Origin: Paenibacillus sp. JCM 10914
GTDB taxonomy: Bacteria > Bacillota > Bacilli > Paenibacillales > Paenibacillaceae
Reading direction: 5' to 3'
Assembly: GCF_001315105.1 (NCBI RefSeq)
Contig: NZ_BAZR01000012.1
Coordinates: 62,001 to 126,000 of the forward strand
Length of the DNA stretch: 64,000 nt
The position numbers and the translations under genes were made by a program. The notes beneath the pieces were generated by a model. The model ran no database searches, was not told the origin of the DNA, and saw nothing but the letters and a program-made list of their open reading frames with translations. Shown one piece after another: positions 30,598 through 37,962 of the stretch (position 1 is the stretch's first letter; the number at the start of each line of letters is the position of its first letter).

Positions 30598-31526
30598 TTA
30601 GGAATTCGAATCGGACTTCTTAGACTTCGTTGCCCGGCGCTTCGGTTTCGGCGTCGTTTCATCGGCTTCGCCGCCGCTAACTTTGGCTGCGGCTTCCTTG
30701 GTTGCGCTCTTGCGCGGAGATTTACGCGGCTTCGCTTGGTGCCTGGATCCGTGCCAATCGGTTTGACCGCCTCGATACTGGCCTGCAAAGCAGCCATTAG
30801 ATCCACTACATTCGTCTCCTGCTTGGCCGGAGCAATTTTGATTTCTTCGCCGGATACTTTACTGTTGATCAGCTCAAGCAGACGTTCACGGTAATCGTCC
30901 GTATATTTCTCAGGATCGAACGGCGTGGAGAGCTGTTCGATCAACAGCTTAGCCATGTCCAGCTCTTTATCATTCACGGCCGTTGTCTCAGGCAAGTTCG
31001 GAACTTGGGAGATTGGACGTATCTCATCCGGGTAGAAGATCGTCTCAATCGAGAGGCACTCATCCAGCACGCGAATGGCGGCAAGGCTGCTCTTGGATCG
31101 GATGGCAATCTTAGCGATCCCGATCTTGCCCGATTGCTTCATCGCCTCCATCAGCAGACGATATGCGTTGGCGCCTGCTTGGTCGGGGGAGAGGTAGTAG
31201 GTCTTTTGGAAGTAGATCGGGTCGATCTCCGTTAGATCCACAAAGTCCAATATTGTAATGTTCTTGTTGTTCTGCTCGGCGAGTTGGTCAAGTTCTTCCT
31301 TCTCGAACAACACAAACTTGCCTTTCTCGTACTCATACCCCTTCGTAATTTCTTCCCAAGCGACTTCCTCTTCACAGACCGGACATTTCCGAATGTACGA
31401 CAGCGGACTCCCGCATTCTTTGTGAATGTATCGCATGGAAATATCCTTATCTTCCGTGGCCGAGAACATTTTGACCGGTACATGGACCAAGCCAAAGCTG
31501 ATCGCACCTTTCCAAACTGTATGCAT
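30598..31526 (-). CDS. ku: Ku domain DNA end-binding protein, frame break near 30733
   Basis: ATG at 31526 with AGGAGG 10 bases upstream; the next residues are HTVWKGAISFGLVHVPVKMF, the invariant Ku start. The core runs to about residue 260 with TKGYEYEKGKFVLFE and the C-x2-C pair (KCPVCEEE). The written frame then leaves the family and runs antisense-like into the ligase gene. Adding one base in CCAAGCGAAGCCG restores a lysine-rich tail, K-P-R-K-S-P-R-K-S-A-T-K, ending at TAA 30598-30600. Bacterial Ku proteins usually end in such a basic tail that recruits LigD and binds DNA. First gene of the minus-strand NHEJ operon. Confidence 0.9.
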
Positions 31527-31677
31527 ATCTATGAAACCTCCTATCAAATTTTAGTATGTTTCCATAGTGTGCCCAAAAAAAGACTCTAGTATGAGTTATA
31601 GCGACTTGCTGAATAATTAGAACCGGTTTGAGGCATATTGACGAGGAACTTTGCCTTTGAAGGAGGTTGATTTCATC

Positions 31678-31964
31678 ATGACGGAGCCTAGAGAAACCGA
31701 AATCTCGGAGGAAATTCAGAAGGACCGGGCATCAGACCATTCGGCGGCCGAGCGATAAACGGCGAGATGTTGAATTGGGAAGGCATTACCAGCGAGGAGA
31801 GCGAAATTTCCCGGGAATCTACAATGTTCGATATTGACCGGATGATTAATGAAGGTCTTGGTGGTGGAAACGTTACGATGGATAACGGGTTGATCGGTGC
31901 TTCCACGACCGATACGATGGATATCGTTGACGAATCGCCAAGAGAGACGGGAAAGGGGGAGTAG
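31678..31964 (+). CDS. Small acidic hypothetical protein, frame break near 31724
   Basis: The ATG at 31678 has a near-perfect AAGGAGGTTGAT site. The first frame, MTEPRETEISEEIQKD, stops early at 31757. Losing one base near AAGGACCGGG explains a switch to PGIRPFGGRAINGEMLNWEG, which continues to TAG at 31964 for about 95 residues in total. The protein is acidic and rich in E, S, T and G, with no cysteine and no membrane segment. I do not recognise a family. It ends 3 bases before the sspH start, so the two are probably co-transcribed, perhaps in the forespore. Confidence 0.5.
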
Positions 31965-31967
31965 CGA

Positions 31968-32149
31968 ATGGAACTGCAGCGTGCTGTCGATATTTTCAAC
32001 TCCAAGGACACCCATAAAGTGAATCTGGAAGGGGAGTCTGTCTGGATCGAGCATGTCGATCAACAGAATGGAATGGCTACCGTCCAGGTTGGCTCCCGGC
32101 CGACGAATACGATGACTGTTAAGGTGGATCGTCTCAAAGAGGAGAGTAA
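31968..32149 (+). CDS. sspH: H-type small acid-soluble spore protein, frame break at its end
   Basis: About 59 residues. The N-terminus ELQRAVDIFNSKDTHKVNLE and the middle VWIEHVDQQNGMATVQ align with the SspH/SASP-H family (V-x-I-x-H-V-D-x-Q-N). The written frame runs past the normal end into unrelated residues. One added base in GAGGAGAGTAAC closes it with L-K-E-E and TAA at 32147. SASP-H proteins are minor spore-core proteins made late in the forespore under sigma-G or sigma-F. I see no promoter of that kind in the immediate upstream bases. Its presence supports an endospore-forming host. Confidence 0.75.
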
Positions 32150-32179
32150 CCGATTTTCACGAAGAAGTAGTTGTACATC

Positions 32180-32237
32180 AAAACACTTTACTCGGACAAT
32201 CGTCGCATGGACGATACACCGATAAGGTGTTTTTTTG
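32180..32237 (+). terminator. Terminator after sspH
   Basis: A long imperfect hairpin (AAACACTTTA...TAAGGTGTTT) with an inner ATCGTC/GACGAT stem ends in TTTTTTT. Confidence 0.75.
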
Positions 32238-32324
32238 TTCGTTGCAGATTTCTTGCAGCGAATTGGGAGGACCGATATAATGAAGATCAAGTATTTTTAA
32301 GTTAGTGTTAATATCGTTATAAGG

Positions 32325-32819
32325 GTGGTGCCAGGTGAACAACTTCCATGCGAATGCCAATTTCAGATGATTTCAAGCAGTTTGGAGCAAACGGAGGCGC
32401 TTGCCGCCTGGTTGGCGAACAAGGTTCAGCCAGGTACGGTGATCGGGCTCGACGGCGATCTTGGGGCCGGGAAGACGGCATTCTCGCAAAAATTTGCCAA
32501 ACACCTGGGTGTGAGCGGCGTCGTGAACAGCCCGACGTTCACCATTATCAAAGAATACGAGGGGCGGTTGCCGCTCTATCATATGGATGTGTACCGTTTG
32601 TCGCTGGATGAAGCGGATGAGCTCGGCTTGGACGAATACTTTTTCGGTGAAGGGGTATGTCTGGTGGAATGGAGCCGCTTGATCACGGAGCTGCTGCCTG
32701 CTGCATATCTGCACATCCTCATCGAGACGATGGACGAATCGCAGCGAACGATCACGATAACGGGCCATGGTGAGTTATACGACAAATGGTGCCGGGAATT
32801 GAAGGAAAAATGGGGTTAA
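32325..32819 (+). CDS. tsaE: tRNA t6A biosynthesis ATPase TsaE
   Basis: About 160 residues. GLDGDLGAGKTAFSQKFAKH is the Walker A P-loop, VNSPTFTIIKEYEG the switch-I-like motif and VCLVEWS-RL the family's W-containing segment. TsaE drives the TsaB-TsaD complex in making N6-threonylcarbamoyladenosine at A37 of ANN-decoding tRNAs. The start is uncertain: the written GTG at 32325 has no spaced ribosome site, whereas a GTG at 32335 has AAGGG at proper distance but sits one frame off. One lost base near 32366 would join M-N-N-F-H-A-N-A-N-F to M-I-S-S-S-L-E-Q-T-E. The ATG at 32367 lacks a ribosome site. First gene of tsaE-tsaB-rimI-tsaD. Confidence 0.9.
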   Translation: MVPGEQLPCECQFQMISSSLEQTEALAAWLANKVQPGTVIGLDGDLGAGKTAFSQKFAKHLGVSGVVNSPTFTIIKEYEGRLPLYHMDVYRLSLDEADELGLDEYFFGEGVCLVEWSRLITELLPAAYLHILIETMDESQRTITITGHGELYDKWCRELKEKWG

Positions 32820-32826
32820 GCAGATC

Positions 32827-33618
32827 ATGAACAACGATAACGTAAGGCCGCGGCAGCGGTTTTTGGCGCTGGATACATCAACGCCCACCCTCGCCGTATC
32901 CATTCTGGATCAGGACCGGCTTCTGTCCGAAGTGAACACAAACGCCGATCGGAATCATTCCGTTCATATCCATCCAGCTATTGCACAAGCACTGGAGAAG
33001 GCAGACATGACAGTCGGGGATGTCGGCGGTATCGCTGTTGGCGTCGGGCCAGGCTCCTATACAGGCATACGGATTGCCGTTACGACGGCGAAGACGCTGG
33101 CCTGGGCACAGAACATTCCGGTGCTCGGCGTATCGAGTCTTCATGCACTGGCATGGGGAGGTCTTCAGTCGGGCTGGGGCGATGCTTCGCCAAAGCAAGG
33201 AATACACTGGGTCATCCCGTTGCTCGATGCGAGGCGGGGTCAAGTGTATACAGCTCTATTCGCAGCGGATGCATCAGACGAGCAACGAGAACCGCAGCGA
33301 CTGGAGCCGGATGCGATCCGCTTGATGCAGAACTGGACGGAGTCGCTCATCGAACGGATTAGTGAACTTCCGGGAGAACAGCGTCCTACTGCTATTTGGT
33401 TTGTCGGTGAGACAGAGATCCATGCGGAAACGGCACGCAGGCTTGAGCACTTGTGCCCCAATATGCTTCACGTTCATCCGTATTCGCTGGAAGGACGATG
33501 GATGGGTTACCTTGGGGCCAAGCGATTGTTAGCTGGTGAAGCGGATGACACGCACACGCTGGTGCCCAATTATACACAGCTTTCCGAAGCGGAAGCGAAC
33601 CTGCTGCGCAAGCGGTGA
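32827..33618 (+). CDS. tsaB: tRNA t6A biosynthesis protein TsaB
   Basis: 263 residues of the ASKHA/Kae1-like fold. FLALDTSTPTLAVSILD is the N-terminal phosphate-1-like motif and GIAVGVGPGSYTGIRIAVT the family's hallmark. WVIPLLDARRGQVYTALF follows in the usual place. TsaB is the non-catalytic partner that dimerises with TsaD, using TsaE as ATPase partner. The start is ATG at 32827, 7 bases after the tsaE stop, with GGGG before it. The C-terminus overlaps the upstream end of the rimI reading frame by only a few bases, as in B. subtilis ydiC-ydiD. Confidence 0.92.
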   Translation: MNNDNVRPRQRFLALDTSTPTLAVSILDQDRLLSEVNTNADRNHSVHIHPAIAQALEKADMTVGDVGGIAVGVGPGSYTGIRIAVTTAKTLAWAQNIPVLGVSSLHALAWGGLQSGWGDASPKQGIHWVIPLLDARRGQVYTALFAADASDEQREPQRLEPDAIRLMQNWTESLIERISELPGEQRPTAIWFVGETEIHAETARRLEHLCPNMLHVHPYSLEGRWMGYLGAKRLLAGEADDTHTLVPNYTQLSEAEANLLRKR

Positions 33619-33638
33619 AGGGAGCGAGAGGGATCGTC

Positions 33639-34157
33639 ATGGAGCAGGAACGGAATTGGATAGAGATCGATGAAGAAGCAGGACTGGTCTTTCGATTGAT
33701 GACACGCGAGGATATTCCGAAGGTGATGGTCGTGGAGCGAGAATCGTTCACGGTTCCATGGACTGAGGAAGCGTTTCATAACGAGCTTACGCTGAACCAT
33801 TTTGCCAAGTATATGGTAATGGAGCATGAAGGCGAGATCGTCGGATACGCAGGAATGTGGACGATCGTGGATGAAGCACATGTTACCAACATCGCCGTAC
33901 TTGAAGAATACCGGGGGCGTAGATGGGGAGACCGTTTGCTCTCGGAATTGATGAAAACAGCGGCATACATTGGCATGGAGAAAATGACGCTGGAAGTCCG
34001 TGTCTCGAATCATATAGCCCAGCGCCTATATGCCAAAAAAGGATTTAAACCCGCCGGTCTTCGCAAAGGCTATTACTCTGATAACCAGGAAGATGCGCTT
34101 ATTATGTGGGCTGACCTTCCTCCTTATCGGGAGGATCCAGGCAAGGAAGGAAGTTAA
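33639..34157 (+). CDS. rimI: Ribosomal protein S18 alanine N-acetyltransferase
   Basis: 172 residues from the ATG at 33639 (AGAGGG upstream; a GTG at 33615 is an alternative). Single GNAT domain: PWTEEAFHNEL near residue 40 and GYAGMWTIVDEAHVTNIAV precede the acetyl-CoA loop R-G-R-R-W-G-D, followed by E-V-R-V-S-N-x-x-A-Q-R-L-Y. The wording is that of RimI, and the position between tsaB and tsaD is conserved in Bacillota. It acetylates the N-terminus of S18 or other proteins. The Q/R-x-x-G-x-G/A loop reads RGRRWG rather than the commoner RRQGIG, a mild variation. Confidence 0.9.
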   Translation: MEQERNWIEIDEEAGLVFRLMTREDIPKVMVVERESFTVPWTEEAFHNELTLNHFAKYMVMEHEGEIVGYAGMWTIVDEAHVTNIAVLEEYRGRRWGDRLLSELMKTAAYIGMEKMTLEVRVSNHIAQRLYAKKGFKPAGLRKGYYSDNQEDALIMWADLPPYREDPGKEGS

Positions 34158-34166
34158 AGAACCGTT

Positions 34167-35210
34167 ATGACAAAAGAACATATAGATCGGGAGCACAGTT
34201 TGATATTGGCGATAGAGACGAGCTGTGACGAAACCTCCGTTGCGGTCGTTAAGGATGGCAACGAAGTATTGTCCAGTGTCATCGCCAGTCAAATCGAGAC
34301 CCATAAAGCGTTTGGCGGTGTCGTGCCCGAAGTCGCCTCGCGCAAACATGTGGAGAACATTTCGCTCATCATGGAGCAGGCCATCGCCGAAGCCGGAATC
34401 GAGAAGAAGGATCTGTCGGCGATCGCGGTGACGCAAGGACCAGGGCTCGTGGGTGCTTTGTTGGTGGGCGTTATGGCTGCTAAGAGTCTGGCACTCTCGC
34501 TGGATAAGCCGTTGATCGGAACGCATCATATCGCAGGTCATATCTATGCTAACCGATTCGTTGGTGAGCTGAACTATCCGTGCATGGCGCTGGTTGTTTC
34601 CGGCGGCCATACCGAGCTCGTATACATGAAGGACGAAGGTTCCTTCGAGTTAATCGGTCGAACGCGTGATGACGCTGTGGGCGAGGCATATGATAAGGTT
34701 GCACGTGCACTCGGATTCCCGTATCCGGGTGGACCTCATGTCGACAAGATGGCCTTGGAGGCTGAAGAGGCGGTACCGCTGCCACGGGTGTGGCTGGAGC
34801 CGGAATCCTATGATTTCAGCTTCAGCGGTTTGAAATCGGCGGTGTTGAACGTGGTGAATCAGAGTAAGATGCGCGGCGAAACGGTGCGTACGGATGCGAT
34901 TGCCCGCGGGTTCCAAGAATCCGTGGTCGAGGTGCTGGTCGAAAAAGCGGTACGCGCCATGAAACAGTATGACGCACGTCAGTTGCTGTTGTGCGGAGGC
35001 GTTGCTGCGAACCGCGGGCTTCGCCAGGCGCTTACCGAGCGATGTGAGCGAGAGCGGATCACCTTATCGATTCCGCCCTTTCAATATTGTACCGACAATG
35101 GGGCGATGATCGCAGCCGCCGCCCATCTGAAGTGGAAGCAGCAAAGCTTCACGCCGCTTGATATGAAGGCTGATCCGCAGTTTCCGCTGAAGGAATGGGC
35201 GGAGGGCTAA
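34167..35210 (+). CDS. tsaD: tRNA N6-adenosine threonylcarbamoyltransferase
   Basis: 347 residues. LAIETSCDETSVAVV starts the ASKHA fold, VVPEVASRKHVENI follows, and GTHHIAGHIYA near residue 117 carries the H-x3-H iron ligands. ALVVSGGHTELVYM and LLLCGGVAANRGLR are further Kae1/TsaD hallmarks. It transfers the threonylcarbamoyl group to A37 of tRNA within the TsaB-TsaD complex. ATG start 9 bases after rimI. It ends the tsa operon; after 15 bases a new promoter starts the T-box leader unit. No frame breaks in this gene. Confidence 0.95.
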   Translation: MTKEHIDREHSLILAIETSCDETSVAVVKDGNEVLSSVIASQIETHKAFGGVVPEVASRKHVENISLIMEQAIAEAGIEKKDLSAIAVTQGPGLVGALLVGVMAAKSLALSLDKPLIGTHHIAGHIYANRFVGELNYPCMALVVSGGHTELVYMKDEGSFELIGRTRDDAVGEAYDKVARALGFPYPGGPHVDKMALEAEEAVPLPRVWLEPESYDFSFSGLKSAVLNVVNQSKMRGETVRTDAIARGFQESVVEVLVEKAVRAMKQYDARQLLLCGGVAANRGLRQALTERCERERITLSIPPFQYCTDNGAMIAAAAHLKWKQQSFTPLDMKADPQFPLKEWAEG

Positions 35211-35225
35211 AGGTAAAATGTCTGC

Positions 35226-35254
35226 TTGACACCTTTTAATAAACAACGTATAAT
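35226..35254 (+). promoter_or_regulatory. Consensus sigma-A promoter for the T-box/leuA transcript
   Basis: Perfect TTGACA (35226-35231) and perfect TATAAT (35249-35254) with a 17-base spacer. It lies just before the first T-box leader and should give strong, constitutive initiation controlled only by attenuation. Confidence 0.9.
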
Positions 35255-35264
35255 CATGTCAAAT

Positions 35265-35593
35265 TCCAGATTGTTGAAACGCGAAGAACAGGATTAGTAA
35301 GGTAGACCTTGGTTAAGAGAGCTGCGGGATGGTGCGACGCAGTCGATGGGAACCTGAACTCACTTGGGAGCGGAACGTGGGAACCTTACGCACATAGAGC
35401 TGCGGAGTTTGACCTCGTTACGGAATGGCCTACGTCATCAGGCTGCGCACAAATCATTCATGATTTGGCGATTAAGGGGGCTTTGAAGAATCCATGCATG
35501 CAGCACCATGCACGGGGGAACGGAGTCAACAAGAGTGGTACCGCGATAGGATAGCCTGTCGTCTCTTGATTTCAAGAGATGACAGGCTTTTTT
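35265..35593 (+). promoter_or_regulatory. T-box leader 1 (leucine type, CUC specifier) with terminator
   Basis: Stem I features include GGATTAGTAAGG (AGTA bulge) and AGAGAGCTGCGGGATGGTGCGACGCAG (apical loops; written here by its parts AGAGAGCTGCGG and GGTGCGACGC). The candidate specifier is CTC at 35359-35361 within GAACTCACTTGGGAGC. The T-box sequence AGAGTGGTACCGCG is at 35532-35545. An overlapping terminator, stem AGCCTGTC...GACAGGCT with TTTTTT, is at 35553-35593. Uncharged tRNA-Leu should stabilise the antiterminator. Confidence 0.85.
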
Positions 35594-35619
35594 GATGTTA
35601 AATATACAACCTCATATCA

Positions 35620-35945
35620 ATCTCAAACGCAATGAACGGGAGTAGTACAGGGACGTTGGTCTACAGAGAGCTGTGAATCGGTGTGACACAGTGGCAGCAA
35701 CCCTCGAATCTCACCCGGGAGCGGAAGCGGGGAACAGGTGATAACCTGAAGTACTCACTTACGGGGAATCCTACGTTATAGGGAAGTTCTCGTCTTGTCA
35801 TAACCGGCCGGTATGAATCAGACGAAGGATGCTAAGCGGATGCTCATGTCGTTTATTCATTGCGGCGTGAGTGTCAAGTAGAGTGGTACCACGGAGGGTA
35901 TAATCCCGTCGTCTCTTCAATTCGAAGAGATGGCGGGATTTTTTT
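35620..35945 (+). promoter_or_regulatory. T-box leader 2 (leucine type, CUC specifier) with terminator
   Basis: A second full T-box follows directly: GGGAGTAGTACAGGG, AGAGAGCTGTGAATCGGTG, specifier candidate CTC at 35710-35712 in CGAATCTCACCCGGGAGC, T-box AGAGTGGTACCACGG at 35880-35894, and a terminator ATCCCGTC...GGCGGGAT with TTTTTTT at 35903-35945. No gene or promoter separates the two leaders, so both sit in series before leuA. Confidence 0.85.
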
Positions 35946-36048
35946 GTATGCTGCCGGCAGCAGTTTGGGGTGGGAGACGTTCGTAAGTCGACGTGCGGAC
36001 GTAAAGCGAACATAACATACACAAGCATGATAGGGAGGATAATGTGAG

Positions 36049-37571
36049 ATGAATGAATCCATAAGAAACATTTCGATTTTTGATACGACACTGCGGGACG
36101 GTGAGCAAGCCCCTGGAGCAAGTCTTCAGCCGGAACAGAAGATCGCCTTGGCCAGAAAGCTGGCCGACCTTGGTGTGGATGTGATGGAACCGGGATTTCC
36201 TGTATCAAGTCCGGGAGAATTCGCTGCCGTGCAGGCGATATCGCGGGAGCTGCAAGGGGTGGAGATTTGCGGATTTGCCAGAGCGGTGAAAGGCGACATT
36301 GATGCAGCTGTGAAAGCGACGCAAGATGCGGCCAGACGGCGGATCCACCTGTTTATCTCGTCTTCGGATATTCATCTGCGCCATCAATTGCGAATGAGCC
36401 GGCCCGAGGTGGTCGCGCGCGCTCGCGAAATGACCGCATACGCGAAGCAGTTCAGCGATATCGTGGAATTCACTGCCATGGACGCGTCACGTACAGGCAT
36501 CGATGATCTGATCGAAATGGTGGAAGCAGCGATTGAGGAGGGAGCAACCATCATCAATCTGCCGGATACGGTCGGTTATGCGCTGCCGGATGAGTATGGC
36601 GAGATGTTCCGCCGAGTCCGGGAAGGAGCGCGCGGCGGCAAGTCGGTATCCTATAGCGCACATTGTCACAACGATCTGGGGCTCGCTGTAGCGAACAGTC
36701 TGGCGGCGATTCAGAACGGTGCCAGCCAGATTGAGGTTACCGTGAACGGCATCGGGGAACGTACAGGCAACTGTGCACTCGAAGAGCTGGTTATGGCGCT
36801 TTCGACCCGCGGCGATATCCTGCGTGCACAGACTGGAATCACGGCGGAGAAGCTGTATGAGGTATCCAGGCTGGTGAGCGGCGCCATGCATTTTCCCATT
36901 GCCTTCAACAAGCCGGTTGTGGGTCGCAACGCATTTCAGCATGAGTCTGGTATTCATCAGGATGGTCTGCTGAAGGATCGCAGTACCTACGAGATTATGG
37001 ACCCCGAGAAGCTCGGCATACCACGCAGCATGATTGTACTGGGTAAGCACTCCGGCCGTCATGCGCTTAAAGATCGCCTGGCCCGCTATGGGGTGCAGCT
37101 TGAGGCGGCGAGATGGAAACACTTTATGATACGTTTAAGGAGACGGCTGACAAACAGAAAGTTATTAGCGACGATCAATTGCTGCAGATGGTTAGCAGTA
37201 CGCTGGGCAAGCCAGCACAGGTATATGAGCTGACAGAGGTTCAGGTGATTTCCGGGTCAGGGGCAAGCCGTGTCGCAGCGATTACCCTTCGCCATTTGAA
37301 CAAAGGAACCGAAGATACTTATTCGAGTGTGGCAGAGGGGCCAGTTCAAGCGGTCATATCGGCGATCAGTCAAGGGATAAGCGGGGACATTACGTTCGGT
37401 GACTTGGAGCTCCATTCGTTAAGCAGCGGGGAAGATGCCCATGCGGAAGCTGCGGTGACGGTAGAGAAGGATGGCAAGGTATTCCGAGGCACGGCGGTGC
37501 ATCAGGATATCGTCATGGCAGCGGGCATGGCATATGTCGCAGCCTGCAATTCTGCCGTAATGTCCGTCTAG
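36049..37571 (+). CDS. leuA: 2-isopropylmalate synthase, frame break near 37110
   Basis: About 507 residues when joined. FDTTLRDGEQAPGASL is the catalytic start, SAHCHNDLGLAVANSLAAI carries the H-x-H metal ligands, and QHESGIHQDGLL and LGKHSGRHALKDRL close the catalytic and linker regions. Near 37110 one missing G in GAGGCGGCGAGATGG shifts the frame; the second frame continues E-T-L-Y-D-T-F-K-E-T-A-D-K and the C-terminal leucine-binding regulatory domain to 37571. The enzyme condenses acetyl-CoA and 2-oxoisovalerate, the first step of leucine synthesis. It stands alone, without leuBCD, behind two tandem T-boxes. ATG with GGGAGG upstream. Confidence 0.92.
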
Positions 37572-37613
37572 CTCGTCAAGCAGCACTGGACGGTACGGAC
37601 ATCCAAGATTCAT

Positions 37614-37651
37614 GCGGTCAACTCACTTTATAGCGAGCTGGCCGCTTTTTT
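37614..37651 (+). terminator. Terminator after leuA
   Basis: Imperfect stem GCGGTCAACTCACT / AGCGAGCTGGCCGC followed by TTTTTT. Confidence 0.7.
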
Positions 37652-37664
37652 CAATCTGTCAAGT

Positions 37665-37924
37665 TGTGAACAAAGTTATCCACATATCCGGTGCGAGTTG
37701 TGAATAACCTCGAAAAATGTCGATAAATCAACCTATGATGAACTCTTGAAAAAAGGGGACAGTATTTTCATTTTTATTAGATGAAACTGTGGATAATGTG
37801 AGTAAGTTGGTGGATAAAGTTGGATGAAACCAGCGGATTACGCGTATAACAACAAAAAAATGGCCATTTCGGCCATTTTCCAGTCAGACTTATGCACTTT
37901 ATCTGGGGATAGAATTGTGTATAA
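37665..37924. promoter_or_regulatory. DnaA-box cluster
   Basis: Within 260 bases there are four perfect DnaA boxes (TTATNCACA): TTATCCACA at 37676 (+), TTATTCACA at 37699 (-), TTATCCACA at 37788 (-) and TTATACACA at 37916 (-). Three near-matches with one mismatch are at 37665 (-), 37809 (-) and 37890 (+). It fills the gap of about 390 bases between leuA and the ABC-F gene, which otherwise holds only the leuA terminator and a hairpin at 37857. Confidence 0.8.
37857..37879. terminator. Perfect 9-bp hairpin inside the DnaA-box region
   Basis: AAAATGGCC, loop ATTTC, GGCCATTTT. The A-run before and T-run after allow termination in either direction, here most useful for the minus-strand gene if it reads through, although the tract is short. 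Confidence 0.5.
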
Positions 37925-37962
37925 GTGTATTTATGAATTTGAAACACTTTTGTGAACTTTTT

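Noticed and set aside
30405-31547. Ku with a long arginine-rich C-terminal extension
   Set aside because: The extension is out of frame and overlaps the ligase gene; repairing one base gives the usual lysine-rich tail ending at 30598.
35309-35554. Coding frame inside the first T-box leader
   Set aside because: It coincides with stem I, specifier and antiterminator elements and lacks a ribosome site.
37665-37924. Chromosomal replication origin
   Set aside because: No dnaA, dnaN or gyrase genes adjacent and no long AT-rich unwinding element; the neighbours are leuA and an ABC-F gene.
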